This document shows positions 15,557 to 23,727 of a stretch of 23,727 nt of DNA, piece by piece. Position 1 is the first letter of the stretch, and the number at the start of each line of letters is the position of its first letter. Where the stretch lies: NCBI GenBank assembly GCA_018822065.1, contig JAHJKV010000392.1, positions 1 through 23,727 of the forward strand. Direction: 5' to 3'. The translations under genes were made by a program, and so were the position numbers. The notes under the pieces were generated by a model that did not search any database, was not told where the DNA came from, and saw only the letters and a program-made list of their open reading frames with translations. This DNA comes from Pseudomonadota bacterium. GTDB lineage: Bacteria > Desulfobacterota > Desulfovibrionia > Desulfovibrionales > Desulfovibrionaceae.

Positions 15557-15590
15557 AAGCCGCCTCCTGGGAAACCTGGAGGCGGCTTTT
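15557..15590 (+). terminator. Rho-independent terminator after ilvC
   Basis: The arms AAGCCGCCTCC (15557-15567) and GGAGGCGGCTT (15578-15588) pair perfectly around a 10-base loop and run into a short T tract. Confidence 0.9.
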
Positions 15591-15720
15591 CATTGTTTTC
15601 TCCCACGTGCTGCTTTCCCTTATAAACAGAACCGAATTCTGGATTCCAATAGACAGTATGCTTCATAGTGGAGTATGTTTATTGTCAATTTCTACCACAA
15701 AGCACTTCGGGAGGCTTTAG

Positions 15721-16731
15721 ATGTCTGACAATGAGAATGTGACGGCGCGCGTGATTGAGCTCTGCGGGGAATTTGACCGTATTGCGGTTCAAGTCTATGC
15801 GCATCTCGCCGAAGTGCAGACTATCAAGAATATAAATAAATTTTGGAAGGTAATGTCTGAGGAAGAACAAAAGCACTGCTTCTTCTGGAAAAAGATGAGC
15901 GAGCTTTCCAAGAAAATTGAACTACCAGACCTGTTTCCGAACAAATCCATCATAGCTGACTTGGAACGCGACATGGAAACGGTGCGTGGGCTGCAAAAGA
16001 ATCTTGGCTCGTATGTCTCGCTCGAAAAAGCATTTCTCCTGGCGTACCGGATGGAATTCTATGCCGTACACCCGCCCTTTGAAATGCTCTTCCAATACGC
16101 CCAGATCATGCAGCCCTTCCTGGGCATAGAGAGCCCTATGGAGGGATACGAGAAGCATATCTCCCTGTTCATCGACGCCCTGCGCTATTTTTCCGAGCCT
16201 CAGGACGCCCTCGCCATGGTGGGCGAAATGCTCATGCGTACCTGGCGTGACAACCATGCCATGGTGCGTCTGCACTATTTCGATCAGGTGACCGGAGTGC
16301 TCAACCGCCGTGGGCTCATGGATATCGGGAGTTCACTCTGCTCTCTCGCAAAGAAGGGAGACCTACCGCTCTCCGTGGCCCTGGTGAATATTGACGGGTT
16401 CAAGGAAGTGAATGAACTGGTGGGCAGCGACGAGGGCGACCGCATCCTGCGTTGGCTGGCCGATTCTATGAGCGACAGTTTTTCAGAAGCAAGCCTCATC
16501 GGCCGTCCCGGTGGCGACTCCTTCCTGGTGGTGGAGCAAACCGACGATTTCGAGCGCATGGAGCAGTCTGTGGAACAGACCCGGCGCAGGATGCCCGAAC
16601 CCAGCGTGCCTTTAAGCTTCAGCCATATCTGCATGGTCATTGATAAGCACACCTGCTCCCTGGGCATGGACTCGGTCCTACCCCAGATGGAACTGGCTCT
16701 CAAGGAGAAGCGGCTGACAACCCTGGACTAA
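15721..16731 (+). CDS. ferritin/rubrerythrin-like domain fused to a degenerate GGDEF domain
   Basis: A 336-residue soluble protein. Residues 1-155 are helical and carry rubrerythrin-like spacing: Glu17 in helix 1, Glu49-x-x-His52 in helix 2, Glu112 in helix 3 and Tyr143-x-x-His146 where a Glu-x-x-His would be expected in helix 4. Residues about 185-336 form a GGDEF domain (DQVTGVLNRRGL start), but the signature reads GGDSF at 264-268. The metal-site Asp of strand one is Asn223 (NIDGF), and no inhibitory RxxD precedes the signature. Diguanylate cyclase activity is therefore doubtful; GTP or c-di-GMP sensing is more likely. No membrane helix. ATG 15721 has CGGGAGG upstream. The gene is isolated between two terminators. 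An iron or redox/oxygen sensor role is inference only. Confidence 0.75.
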   Translation: MSDNENVTARVIELCGEFDRIAVQVYAHLAEVQTIKNINKFWKVMSEEEQKHCFFWKKMSELSKKIELPDLFPNKSIIADLERDMETVRGLQKNLGSYVSLEKAFLLAYRMEFYAVHPPFEMLFQYAQIMQPFLGIESPMEGYEKHISLFIDALRYFSEPQDALAMVGEMLMRTWRDNHAMVRLHYFDQVTGVLNRRGLMDIGSSLCSLAKKGDLPLSVALVNIDGFKEVNELVGSDEGDRILRWLADSMSDSFSEASLIGRPGGDSFLVVEQTDDFERMEQSVEQTRRRMPEPSVPLSFSHICMVIDKHTCSLGMDSVLPQMELALKEKRLTTLD

Positions 16732-16751
16732 GTTGGATATTCCCGCAAAAC

Positions 16752-16787
16752 AAAACTGCCCCTGGTTCGCACCAGGGGCAGTTTTTT
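16752..16787. terminator. bidirectional terminator between the GGDEF gene and the trmO-like gene
   Basis: The arms AAAACTGCCCCTGG (16752-16765) and CCAGGGGCAGTTTT (16772-16785) pair perfectly around TTCGCA, with A tracts on the left and T tracts on the right. It serves both converging units. Confidence 0.93.
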
Positions 16788-16798
16788 GATTGTTTCGG

Positions 16799-17282
16799 TT
16801 ATTCCCGCCCAGGTTCTTTTTGCGTAAATTCCACTCCCTCGGTCCACCCCCGGCTTGCCCCGTCCTTGCAGTCGAACTGCGGCAAGTAGGGCTTGATGTC
16901 CAGAAGCGGGGTCTGGTCGAGCATGTCCACGCCTTCCACTGTGAACACGTTTTCCTCCCGGCTGATGAGCCTGACGATGCTCATGCCGATGGAGTTGGGA
17001 CGGCAGGGATGGCGCGAGGCGTAGATGCCGTGAGGGGTAGATGCCGTGCGGGGTTTTGTCCATGAAGGTCGCACGGACGTATTGCACTTCTCCGGCCCGG
17101 TCCAGGTGGTAGAGCAGGTGCAGATGGCTGAAGCCCTCGATATGCTCAAGCCCTTCGGCGTGTGCTTCATCGACGATCACCTGCCCCCGGGTCTGTTCCG
17201 CAAAGGCGGGCTGGATGGGGCAACCGTCCTTGGTGGCGTGCGGTGTGCGGATAATCCCGATAGGGCGCATGACGATGTCCAT
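16799..17282 (-). pseudogene. TsaA/TrmO-family gene, frameshifted by a 16-bp tandem duplication
   Basis: Family members methylate N6 of t6A37 in tRNA (TrmO, formerly YaeB/TsaA). The first frame gives MDIVMRPIGIIRTPHATKDG, a strong EGFSHLHLLYHLDR segment and then HGIYPSRH before losing the family pattern. A second frame picks up at TPHGIYASRHPCRPNSIG and continues with IVRLISREENVFTVEGVDML, LDIKPYLPQFD and a stop at 16799. The break is at two adjacent 16-bp units (17017-17032 and 17033-17048, one mismatch). Deleting one unit restores a continuous protein of about 155 residues with the conserved HGIYASR...RPNSIG motif. The gene starts one base after the chalcone-isomerase-like gene. It may be a recent mutation, a switchable repeat or an assembly error; as read, the protein is broken. 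Confidence 0.83.
17017..17048. repeat. 16-bp direct tandem repeat inside the trmO-like gene
   Basis: Two head-to-tail units, 17017-17032 (AGGCGTAGATGCCGTG) and 17033-17048 (AGGGGTAGATGCCGTG), differ at one base. Sixteen is not a multiple of three, so the extra copy shifts the reading frame. Confidence 0.93.
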
Positions 17283-17283
17283 G

Positions 17284-17847
17284 CTAGTCCAGTCCCAGCA
17301 CGCCCTTCTTGAAACTTTTGCCCGGTCCCGGCTTGGGGCCGATCCAGCAGGAGAGCAGGGCGGTGTAGAAATCCTTGCCCGGCGCGGAGAAGGTGCTGGT
17401 GCCGTTCAGTATAAAATCTGTGGTGTCCGTGGAGGCGGTGTAGATGTAGGCCATGGTGTCGCCGACCTTAAGGTCCGGCGTGGCCGCGCAGAGCGCGTCC
17501 AAGGTGGGCATGACTGCTTCCCCGCCGCCGTCAGCGTTCTTCTCGAACCCTTCCTTCCACGCCTTGCAGATGTCCGCGGACTCCACATCACGCTGGAAGA
17601 CCATGTCCATGCGTTTGGGACCATCCATGGCCAGGGCGGAGTCGGCGTCGGCGGTCTTGGCAGGCAGGTAGAGCCCGGCGACGTAGACGTCGATCCAGAG
17701 CACGGAGCGCTGGGCCATGCCGTTCAGCACCAGGGCACTACCGTCAGTGTCCATGGAATCGGGCAGGGTGACGCCTTCGAGTTCTGCCGAAAGGGCGGTG
17801 GAGCAGAGGGCCAGGGCCAGGATCGTGGTCAGCAGCAAATGTTTCAT
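17284..17847 (-). CDS. exported chalcone-isomerase-like protein
   Basis: A 187-residue periplasmic protein of the bacterial chalcone-isomerase-like family. It starts with a signal peptide (MKHLLLTTILALALCSTALSA, cleavage near residue 21) and then ELEGVTLPDSMDTDGSALVLNGMAQRS. The family core follows as VDVYVAGLYLP-type strand (here IDVYVAGLYLPAKTADA), KRMDMVFQRDVESADICKAW, and the C-terminal GTSTFSAPGKDFYTALLSCWIG. True chalcone isomerase chemistry is not expected in bacteria; the fold is thought to bind small or lipid-like ligands. The start has AGGAACAACC upstream. It sits between the two TsaA-family genes, 72 bp after the first and one base before the second, probably in one operon. Confidence 0.85.
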   Translation of the reverse strand: MKHLLLTTILALALCSTALSAELEGVTLPDSMDTDGSALVLNGMAQRSVLWIDVYVAGLYLPAKTADADSALAMDGPKRMDMVFQRDVESADICKAWKEGFEKNADGGGEAVMPTLDALCAATPDLKVGDTMAYIYTASTDTTDFILNGTSTFSAPGKDFYTALLSCWIGPKPGPGKSFKKGVLGLD

Positions 17848-17919
17848 GGTTGTTCCTGTTTGCTAAATTTTGATGAAACTACTCGAATTGGTTCAGGAAG
17901 GTCAAGAAATCACTTTTGA

Positions 17920-18330
17920 TCATGAGGCTTTGTCGTTGATGGTGCGTAGGGGCTTGATATCAACCACCGGGGTGCCGTCCAGGGCTTCCAGGGGGCCGAG
18001 GGTCAGGGTGAGGTTGTCGATGCTGCGGATGGTCACCTCGTGCAGGCCCAGCGGATTGGGGCGGTCTGGCGAGCGGGTGGTGAAGACCCCGCGCAGAGGG
18101 CGGCTCGGGTCGCCGCGAGGATGGACCTTGAGGGTGCTGCGGTCTGCGCGGTCCAGCCAGGTAATGAGTACCACCGTGGCACCGGGTTCGAGGTCATCCA
18201 GGGCTTCGGCATAGGCCGGGTTGATCGCCACCAGGGCATCCGGTGCGCCTTCGTGCTCGCTTTTGGGAGCCGTGGCCTTGTCCGTGAGTCGGGAGCGAAC
18301 CCGACCGATTTCTACCAAATGCATATCCAT
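17920..18330 (-). CDS. TsaA/TrmO-family tRNA methyltransferase-like protein
   Basis: A 136-residue intact member of the TsaA/TrmO family. Key segments are MHLVEIGRVRS at the N-terminus, DDLEPGATVVLITWLDRADR, GVFTTRSPDRPNPLGLHEV (the RPNP.G signature) and a C-terminal GTPVVDIKPLR. It is close to the minimal catalytic beta-barrel and lacks the extra C-terminal domain found in E. coli TrmO. ATG at 18330 follows GGGGAG on the minus strand; the frame upstream would run into thiL. It begins one base after the thiL stop, so translation is likely coupled. It is distinct in sequence from the damaged paralogue at 16799-17282. The substrate could be t6A37 tRNA or something else. Confidence 0.86.
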   Translation of the reverse strand: MDMHLVEIGRVRSRLTDKATAPKSEHEGAPDALVAINPAYAEALDDLEPGATVVLITWLDRADRSTLKVHPRGDPSRPLRGVFTTRSPDRPNPLGLHEVTIRSIDNLTLTLGPLEALDGTPVVDIKPLRTINDKAS

Positions 18331-18331
18331 A

Positions 18332-19309
18332 TTACTCCCCAAAATGGTCGAAGCCAGCGTTGGCGTAGGGACGGTCATTGAGCAGGATGCCCGGTTCCTG
18401 GGTGACCACGCCGATGACTTCCAGCCGCGGAATGTCGCGCTGGGCGTCGCGCAGGGCTTCCGGGCTCAGGGCGGCCAAAAGGCCGTAGTCTTCGCCCCCG
18501 AGCATGGCCGTCAGTTCCGGGGCCACGCCCTGGCGTTCGGAAAAGCGCCGTACTTCATCGTGCAGGGTGCCGTCGGTGATGGCCAGCCGGGCCCCGAGGT
18601 TGCCGGATGCGGCCAGGAGGCGTGGCAGGTCGCGCGCTAGACCGTCCGAGAGGTCCATCATGGCATGCACCTCGGCATTAGCGGCCAGGATCAGCCCTTC
18701 GGCAACTCTGGGCCGGGGCCGCAGGTGCTGGTTTGTGGAAAGGGGATAATCATGGATGGCGGCGGTTCCCTTGACCTCCAGCATGTGCAGCCCTACCCGT
18801 GCCAGTCCCAGGTGTCCGGCCACGACGAGCAGATCACCGGGTTGGGCAGCTGAACGGGTGAGCAGACGGCCTGAGGGGCCAGGTTCGCCCCAGATGTGGA
18901 TGGAGGTGCCGAGGATGGGGCTTCGGCTCAGGTCGCCGCCCACGAGCACCACCTCATACGCTGCGGCCAGTTTCGCCATGCCGGTCAGGAACTGCCCCCA
19001 AAAATCGAACCCGAGTCCTTCCGGGACCATCAGGTCCAGGCTGAAGGCCCGAGGCACGCCGCCCATGGCCGCGATGTCGCTCAGGTTCACGGCCAGGGCC
19101 TTGTGGCCGATGTCGGAGGGCGAGAAGTAGCTGCGTCGGAAGTGGACACCGTCCAGGAAGAGATCGGAGGAGACGCAGGCAAAACCGTTGATGCCCAGGA
19201 TCGCACAGTCGTCACCCCGCCCGAGCTGGACAGTGTCCAATGTGTCCAGTCTGGACGGGAAGTGTCTGTCGATCAGATTCAGGTAGTCCTGCTCGCTATG
19301 CAGAGTCAC
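18332..19309 (-). CDS. thiL: thiamine-monophosphate kinase
   Basis: ATP-dependent phosphorylation of thiamine monophosphate to thiamine diphosphate, last step of the de novo pathway. The 325-residue length is normal. ThiL motifs of the PurM/HypE fold are visible: GRGDDCAIL at 30-38 (metal/ATP), SSDLFLDGVHFRR, AVNLSDIAAMGGVPRAF, LVGGDLSRSP, MMDLSDGLARDL and LGGEDYGLLA. The start is GTG 19309 with a weak upstream site; no better start lies nearby. ThiDP is the cofactor of IlvB encoded earlier in the window, though the two are not co-transcribed. It is followed immediately by the TsaA-family gene. Confidence 0.92.
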   Translation of the reverse strand: MTLHSEQDYLNLIDRHFPSRLDTLDTVQLGRGDDCAILGINGFACVSSDLFLDGVHFRRSYFSPSDIGHKALAVNLSDIAAMGGVPRAFSLDLMVPEGLGFDFWGQFLTGMAKLAAAYEVVLVGGDLSRSPILGTSIHIWGEPGPSGRLLTRSAAQPGDLLVVAGHLGLARVGLHMLEVKGTAAIHDYPLSTNQHLRPRPRVAEGLILAANAEVHAMMDLSDGLARDLPRLLAASGNLGARLAITDGTLHDEVRRFSERQGVAPELTAMLGGEDYGLLAALSPEALRDAQRDIPRLEVIGVVTQEPGILLNDRPYANAGFDHFGE

Positions 19310-19336
19310 ACGATACCCATCTTTATTTATCTTGTT

Positions 19337-20296
19337 TTAATGAATAATTTTTGTTTCCGGGTGCTGGGCGAACCAGGCGAACCAGAAGACTTCCATCTGC
19401 TTGACGTCGTCATCGGCCCGGAGCAGTTGCAACTCCGTGTCCCACCATACCGTAACCAGCCCACCTCCCAGAATAAATGTAATTCCGTCGGGGTAGTTCT
19501 CAAGGAAGCCGTCCAGGGGAACAGCAGCCGACTCATCGTTCAGCTCAAGGCCCAGTACCATGCTTTTTGGGGGCAGTGCCATGCTTTCCGTCGTGAGCGG
19601 AAAATAGACGTCATCGTTCTGATAATACTCAGCATAAGGGTCGGTTTTGTAATCTCGTCTGTAGCCAGTGTTCGTGGTGAGCACCAGGGTCTGTGGATGT
19701 TTACTCCGCCACTTGCCCCAGGTGGTGGTCCGGACCGGGAAGGTAGGCAGGAGCTGGCCGCAGAGTTCCCCATCGATGCCGACGCCGGTCAGTTGCGGAA
19801 TGCGGGACGTGGTGGCCCGGTCGTACATGATCAGGTTGTTGTTGTAGAGAGTGCCAGTGACGCCCAGGCTGCGGCCGAAAAAGCCGAGGGCCGAGCGGGT
19901 CAGGGGGCAGTAGGTGATGGAGATAGGCAGATCGTCGTGCTCGTCGTTCACGACCTCGTGCCAGACCATGATCGGTTTGGGGTAGGCAGCCACGAATCCG
20001 GGAAGGGAAATGCCAAAAACGATCGTGGAGTCAGGAAGCTCGGCCTCGGAGGCATTGACATAGTCCGGTTTGTCCACGGCGGGGATGCCATCCTTGGGTG
20101 GTCCACCGCTCAGGATGTGTTCGCGGATGTAAGCATAATCAGGGCAGGGAAAGTCGGTCTGGGCGGCACGGAGTTTCTCTTCCAGCACGACGCGAGGGCC
20201 CGTCGTGATGAGATCCGGTCTGGCGATGAAGATGACCAGCCCGACTATGGCTGCGATCGGTACCGCAAAGAGCAGGAGCTTGATAAATCTGTCCAT
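19337..20296 (-). CDS. DUF3179-domain protein with N-terminal membrane anchor
   Basis: A 319-residue protein with one N-terminal hydrophobic helix (about residues 5-25; LLLFAVPIAAIVGLVIFI) acting as an anchor, the rest periplasmic or extracytoplasmic. The large C-terminal part matches DUF3179: FGISLPGFVAAYPKPIMVWHE, DDLPISITYCPLTRSAL, LYNNNLIMYDRATTS, the WGKWRSKHPQTLVL segment and a late YPDGITFILGGGLVTVWW. Biochemical function is unknown; the family contains conserved Cys (ITYCPL) and acidic residues suggesting ligand or metal binding. The start ATG has only a weak ribosome site. It is 63 bp downstream of uvrD on the same strand and 27 bp before thiL. Confidence 0.88.
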   Translation of the reverse strand: MDRFIKLLLFAVPIAAIVGLVIFIARPDLITTGPRVVLEEKLRAAQTDFPCPDYAYIREHILSGGPPKDGIPAVDKPDYVNASEAELPDSTIVFGISLPGFVAAYPKPIMVWHEVVNDEHDDLPISITYCPLTRSALGFFGRSLGVTGTLYNNNLIMYDRATTSRIPQLTGVGIDGELCGQLLPTFPVRTTTWGKWRSKHPQTLVLTTNTGYRRDYKTDPYAEYYQNDDVYFPLTTESMALPPKSMVLGLELNDESAAVPLDGFLENYPDGITFILGGGLVTVWWDTELQLLRADDDVKQMEVFWFAWFAQHPETKIIH

Positions 20297-20359
20297 GACG
20301 GCTCGCTTTGCTGAAGTTCCGTCAATCTTATAGTACGTATTGGGATTTAATGCTAGGAA

Positions 20360-22486
<2,127 letters not shown>

Positions 22487-22533
22487 CTTTATTCGTTTTA
22501 AAAACCAAATGTTAGACTGTGGAAAACTTTTTC

Positions 22534-23727
22534 TTAGTTTACCTGAAAATGTTCCATGATGATCCGTCCCACATCACGCAGGCGCTCGGGCCGAGCCCCT
22601 TCGGAGTCGGAAAAGATCGCCCCGTCCGGGGTGTGGGTGCCGAAGCGCCCGAAGAGGCCGAAGACCTCCTCCCGATTAAACTTCGCCTTGAGGTCGAAAC
22701 CTGGATTGGGCTCGCAGACCAGGTCAGGCGCACCGGGTGCCCGGTTTGGTCCGTAGAGTTCTTCTGCCAGAAGCACCCGTTTCATGACCCGCTCGCCGCG
22801 CCAGGTCAAGCTCGTCAGTGCGTCCATCAGGCCGGGCAGCAGGGGACCTGCTTCGGGTCGGCTCAGGGTGGCGCGTGGGAAGATATCCCTGGTATGCAGA
22901 TGGATGCGCCCGGGGTCCAGGGCAAAGGCCGTGGTCCGGGGAGCGATGTGGGTGGCGTCCCATTCGTCTGTCGAGAGGCCGTCGAGGTGGAGATTGCCAC
23001 GCTTTCTGAGGAAAGCATTCAGGTCCACTTCGGTTTTCAGGTCCGTGAACCCGTGGTCCGCCAGGACGAGAAGCCGCTTGGGGTGGGCCAGGGCGTCGTA
23101 ACGCGCCAGGATCTCGCCGATGAGCCCGTCCCATTCGCGCAGGAGCGCCAGCATGTCGGCGTGGAGCGGGTGGGCGGGGTCGGACACGGCGGGGTGGAAG
23201 AAATGGAAGAGCCGGTCGGTCTCGGTGAGCACGAAGGTGAAGAGGTCCCATTCCAGGTCGGGCCAGAGCAGATTCAGGGCGCGGCCACGGGAGGCCAGGG
23301 TCCGGCGCAGCCCGGACAGGAGGTATGCGGGGTCGGCAGCACCTCGGGTGGTGTCCGCCTCCAGGAGATAGTCGCTTAGGGCGGCACCCAGGAAGGGGGG
23401 ATAGACGGCCCGGTCCAAGCGCTCGGCTACGAACCCGGAAATCATCATGCCGCGCAGGGGTTTGGCCGGATAGGTATTCGGCAGGTTGACCACCTTGGAA
23501 ACCAGCCCAGCCTCGCCCAGGCGGTCGAAGATGGTCGGACAGCGAACGGACTCGGAGGAGGCCAGGGAGAGGGTATAGGTTACTGGATCAATGGCCGTAA
23601 AGCCGTAAACCCCATGTACCTCCGGCCCTTCCCCGGTGAAAAACGAGGTCCAATTCACCGGCGAAAGTTCGGGAAGCTCCGAGCGTACCGTGGTCGCCCC
23701 CGCCGCGATCCGTCCCAGGTTCGGGCA
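22534..23727 (-). CDS. alkaline phosphatase superfamily phosphodiesterase/nucleotide pyrophosphatase (5' partial)
   Basis: The C-terminal 397 residues of a type I phosphodiesterase/AlkP-superfamily hydrolase; the reading frame is open to the right edge, so the true start is outside. The metal-site loop with the expected nucleophilic Thr is visible near the edge as SPVNWTSFFTGEGPEVHGVYG. Further typical features are AKPLRGMMISGF, FTFVLTETDRLFHFFHP, and RLLVLADHGFTDL, the latter giving the Asp-His metal ligands, and later TTAFALDPGRIHLH. Such proteins cleave phosphodiester or phosphonate bonds of nucleotides or lipids; the substrate is unknown. A GTG at 23658 could be a start, but homologous sequence continues upstream (SELPELSP), which argues for an earlier one. 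It is the first minus-strand gene of the run and lies 47 bp before uvrD. Confidence 0.88.
   Translation of the reverse strand, partial: CPNLGRIAAGATTVRSELPELSPVNWTSFFTGEGPEVHGVYGFTAIDPVTYTLSLASSESVRCPTIFDRLGEAGLVSKVVNLPNTYPAKPLRGMMISGFVAERLDRAVYPPFLGAALSDYLLEADTTRGAADPAYLLSGLRRTLASRGRALNLLWPDLEWDLFTFVLTETDRLFHFFHPAVSDPAHPLHADMLALLREWDGLIGEILARYDALAHPKRLLVLADHGFTDLKTEVDLNAFLRKRGNLHLDGLSTDEWDATHIAPRTTAFALDPGRIHLHTRDIFPRATLSRPEAGPLLPGLMDALTSLTWRGERVMKRVLLAEELYGPNRAPGAPDLVCEPNPGFDLKAKFNREEVFGLFGRFGTHTPDGAIFSDSEGARPERLRDVGRIIMEHFQVN

Noticed and set aside
15591..15720. AT-rich upstream region of the GGDEF gene with TATAAA and a repeated AGTATG
   Set aside because: No -35 box at proper distance from TATAAA could be found and the repeat is only 6 bp; a promoter must be here, but I cannot place it.
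18896..20314. 472-codon plus-strand frame over thiL and the DUF3179 gene
   Set aside because: It crosses two recognised minus-strand genes and shows no domain; a shadow frame.

Overview
The window (about 60% GC by eye) reads as core chromosome of a sulfate-reducing Desulfovibrionaceae bacterium, most likely a Desulfovibrio/Pseudodesulfovibrio relative. That placement is an inference from gene order and protein style: a miaA of the DSRQVY...ITAQP type, a QHG-type SixA, a short class I IlvC, and DivIVA-like, DUF465 and cysteine-rich proteins in a Gram-negative context. I see no mobile element, CRISPR array, tRNA or rRNA. The gene density is about 29 genes in 23.7 kb and no non-coding gap exceeds about 210 bases.

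Layout, plus strand first. Positions 3-2932 hold the C-terminal half of gpmI, a small zinc-ribbon protein, a terminator, and a metallo-beta-lactamase/beta-CASP RNase-like protein. Positions 3065-5049 are a tight rsmD-coaD-miaA cluster (16S rRNA methylation, CoA synthesis, tRNA modification), facing sixA on the minus strand with abutting stop codons. Positions 5696-8296 encode two exported proteins (one with an LPP20-like domain) followed by a CDP-alcohol phosphatidyltransferase. This block is closed by a perfect 46-bp palindromic terminator shared with the convergent tatA gene. Positions 8783-10697 are an operon of two uncharacterised proteins (one with eight cysteines) and a HAD phosphatase.

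Positions 10790-15530 run yggT, a divIVA-like gene, a yggU/DUF167 gene lacking any ordinary start codon, a DUF465 gene, then ilvB-ilvN and, after a hairpin-containing 179-bp leader, ilvC. This is the acetohydroxyacid synthase and ketol-acid reductoisomerase part of branched-chain amino acid synthesis. Next comes a stand-alone gene (15721-16731) fusing a ferritin/rubrerythrin-like helical domain to a degenerate GGDEF domain, ended by a strong bidirectional terminator.

The rest (16799-23727) is on the minus strand. In transcription order it has an alkaline-phosphatase-superfamily phosphodiesterase (running off the right edge), a UvrD/PcrA helicase, a DUF3179 protein, thiL, a TsaA/TrmO-family gene, an exported chalcone-isomerase-like protein, and a second TsaA/TrmO-family gene. 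The last gene is frameshifted by a 16-bp tandem duplication.

The window is mostly housekeeping. The points that most deserve a second look are the 16-bp duplication in the trmO-like gene, the ferritin-like/degenerate-GGDEF fusion, the missing start codon of yggU, and the uncharacterised Cys-rich/270-aa/HAD operon. I did not find a convincing new defence or mobile system.
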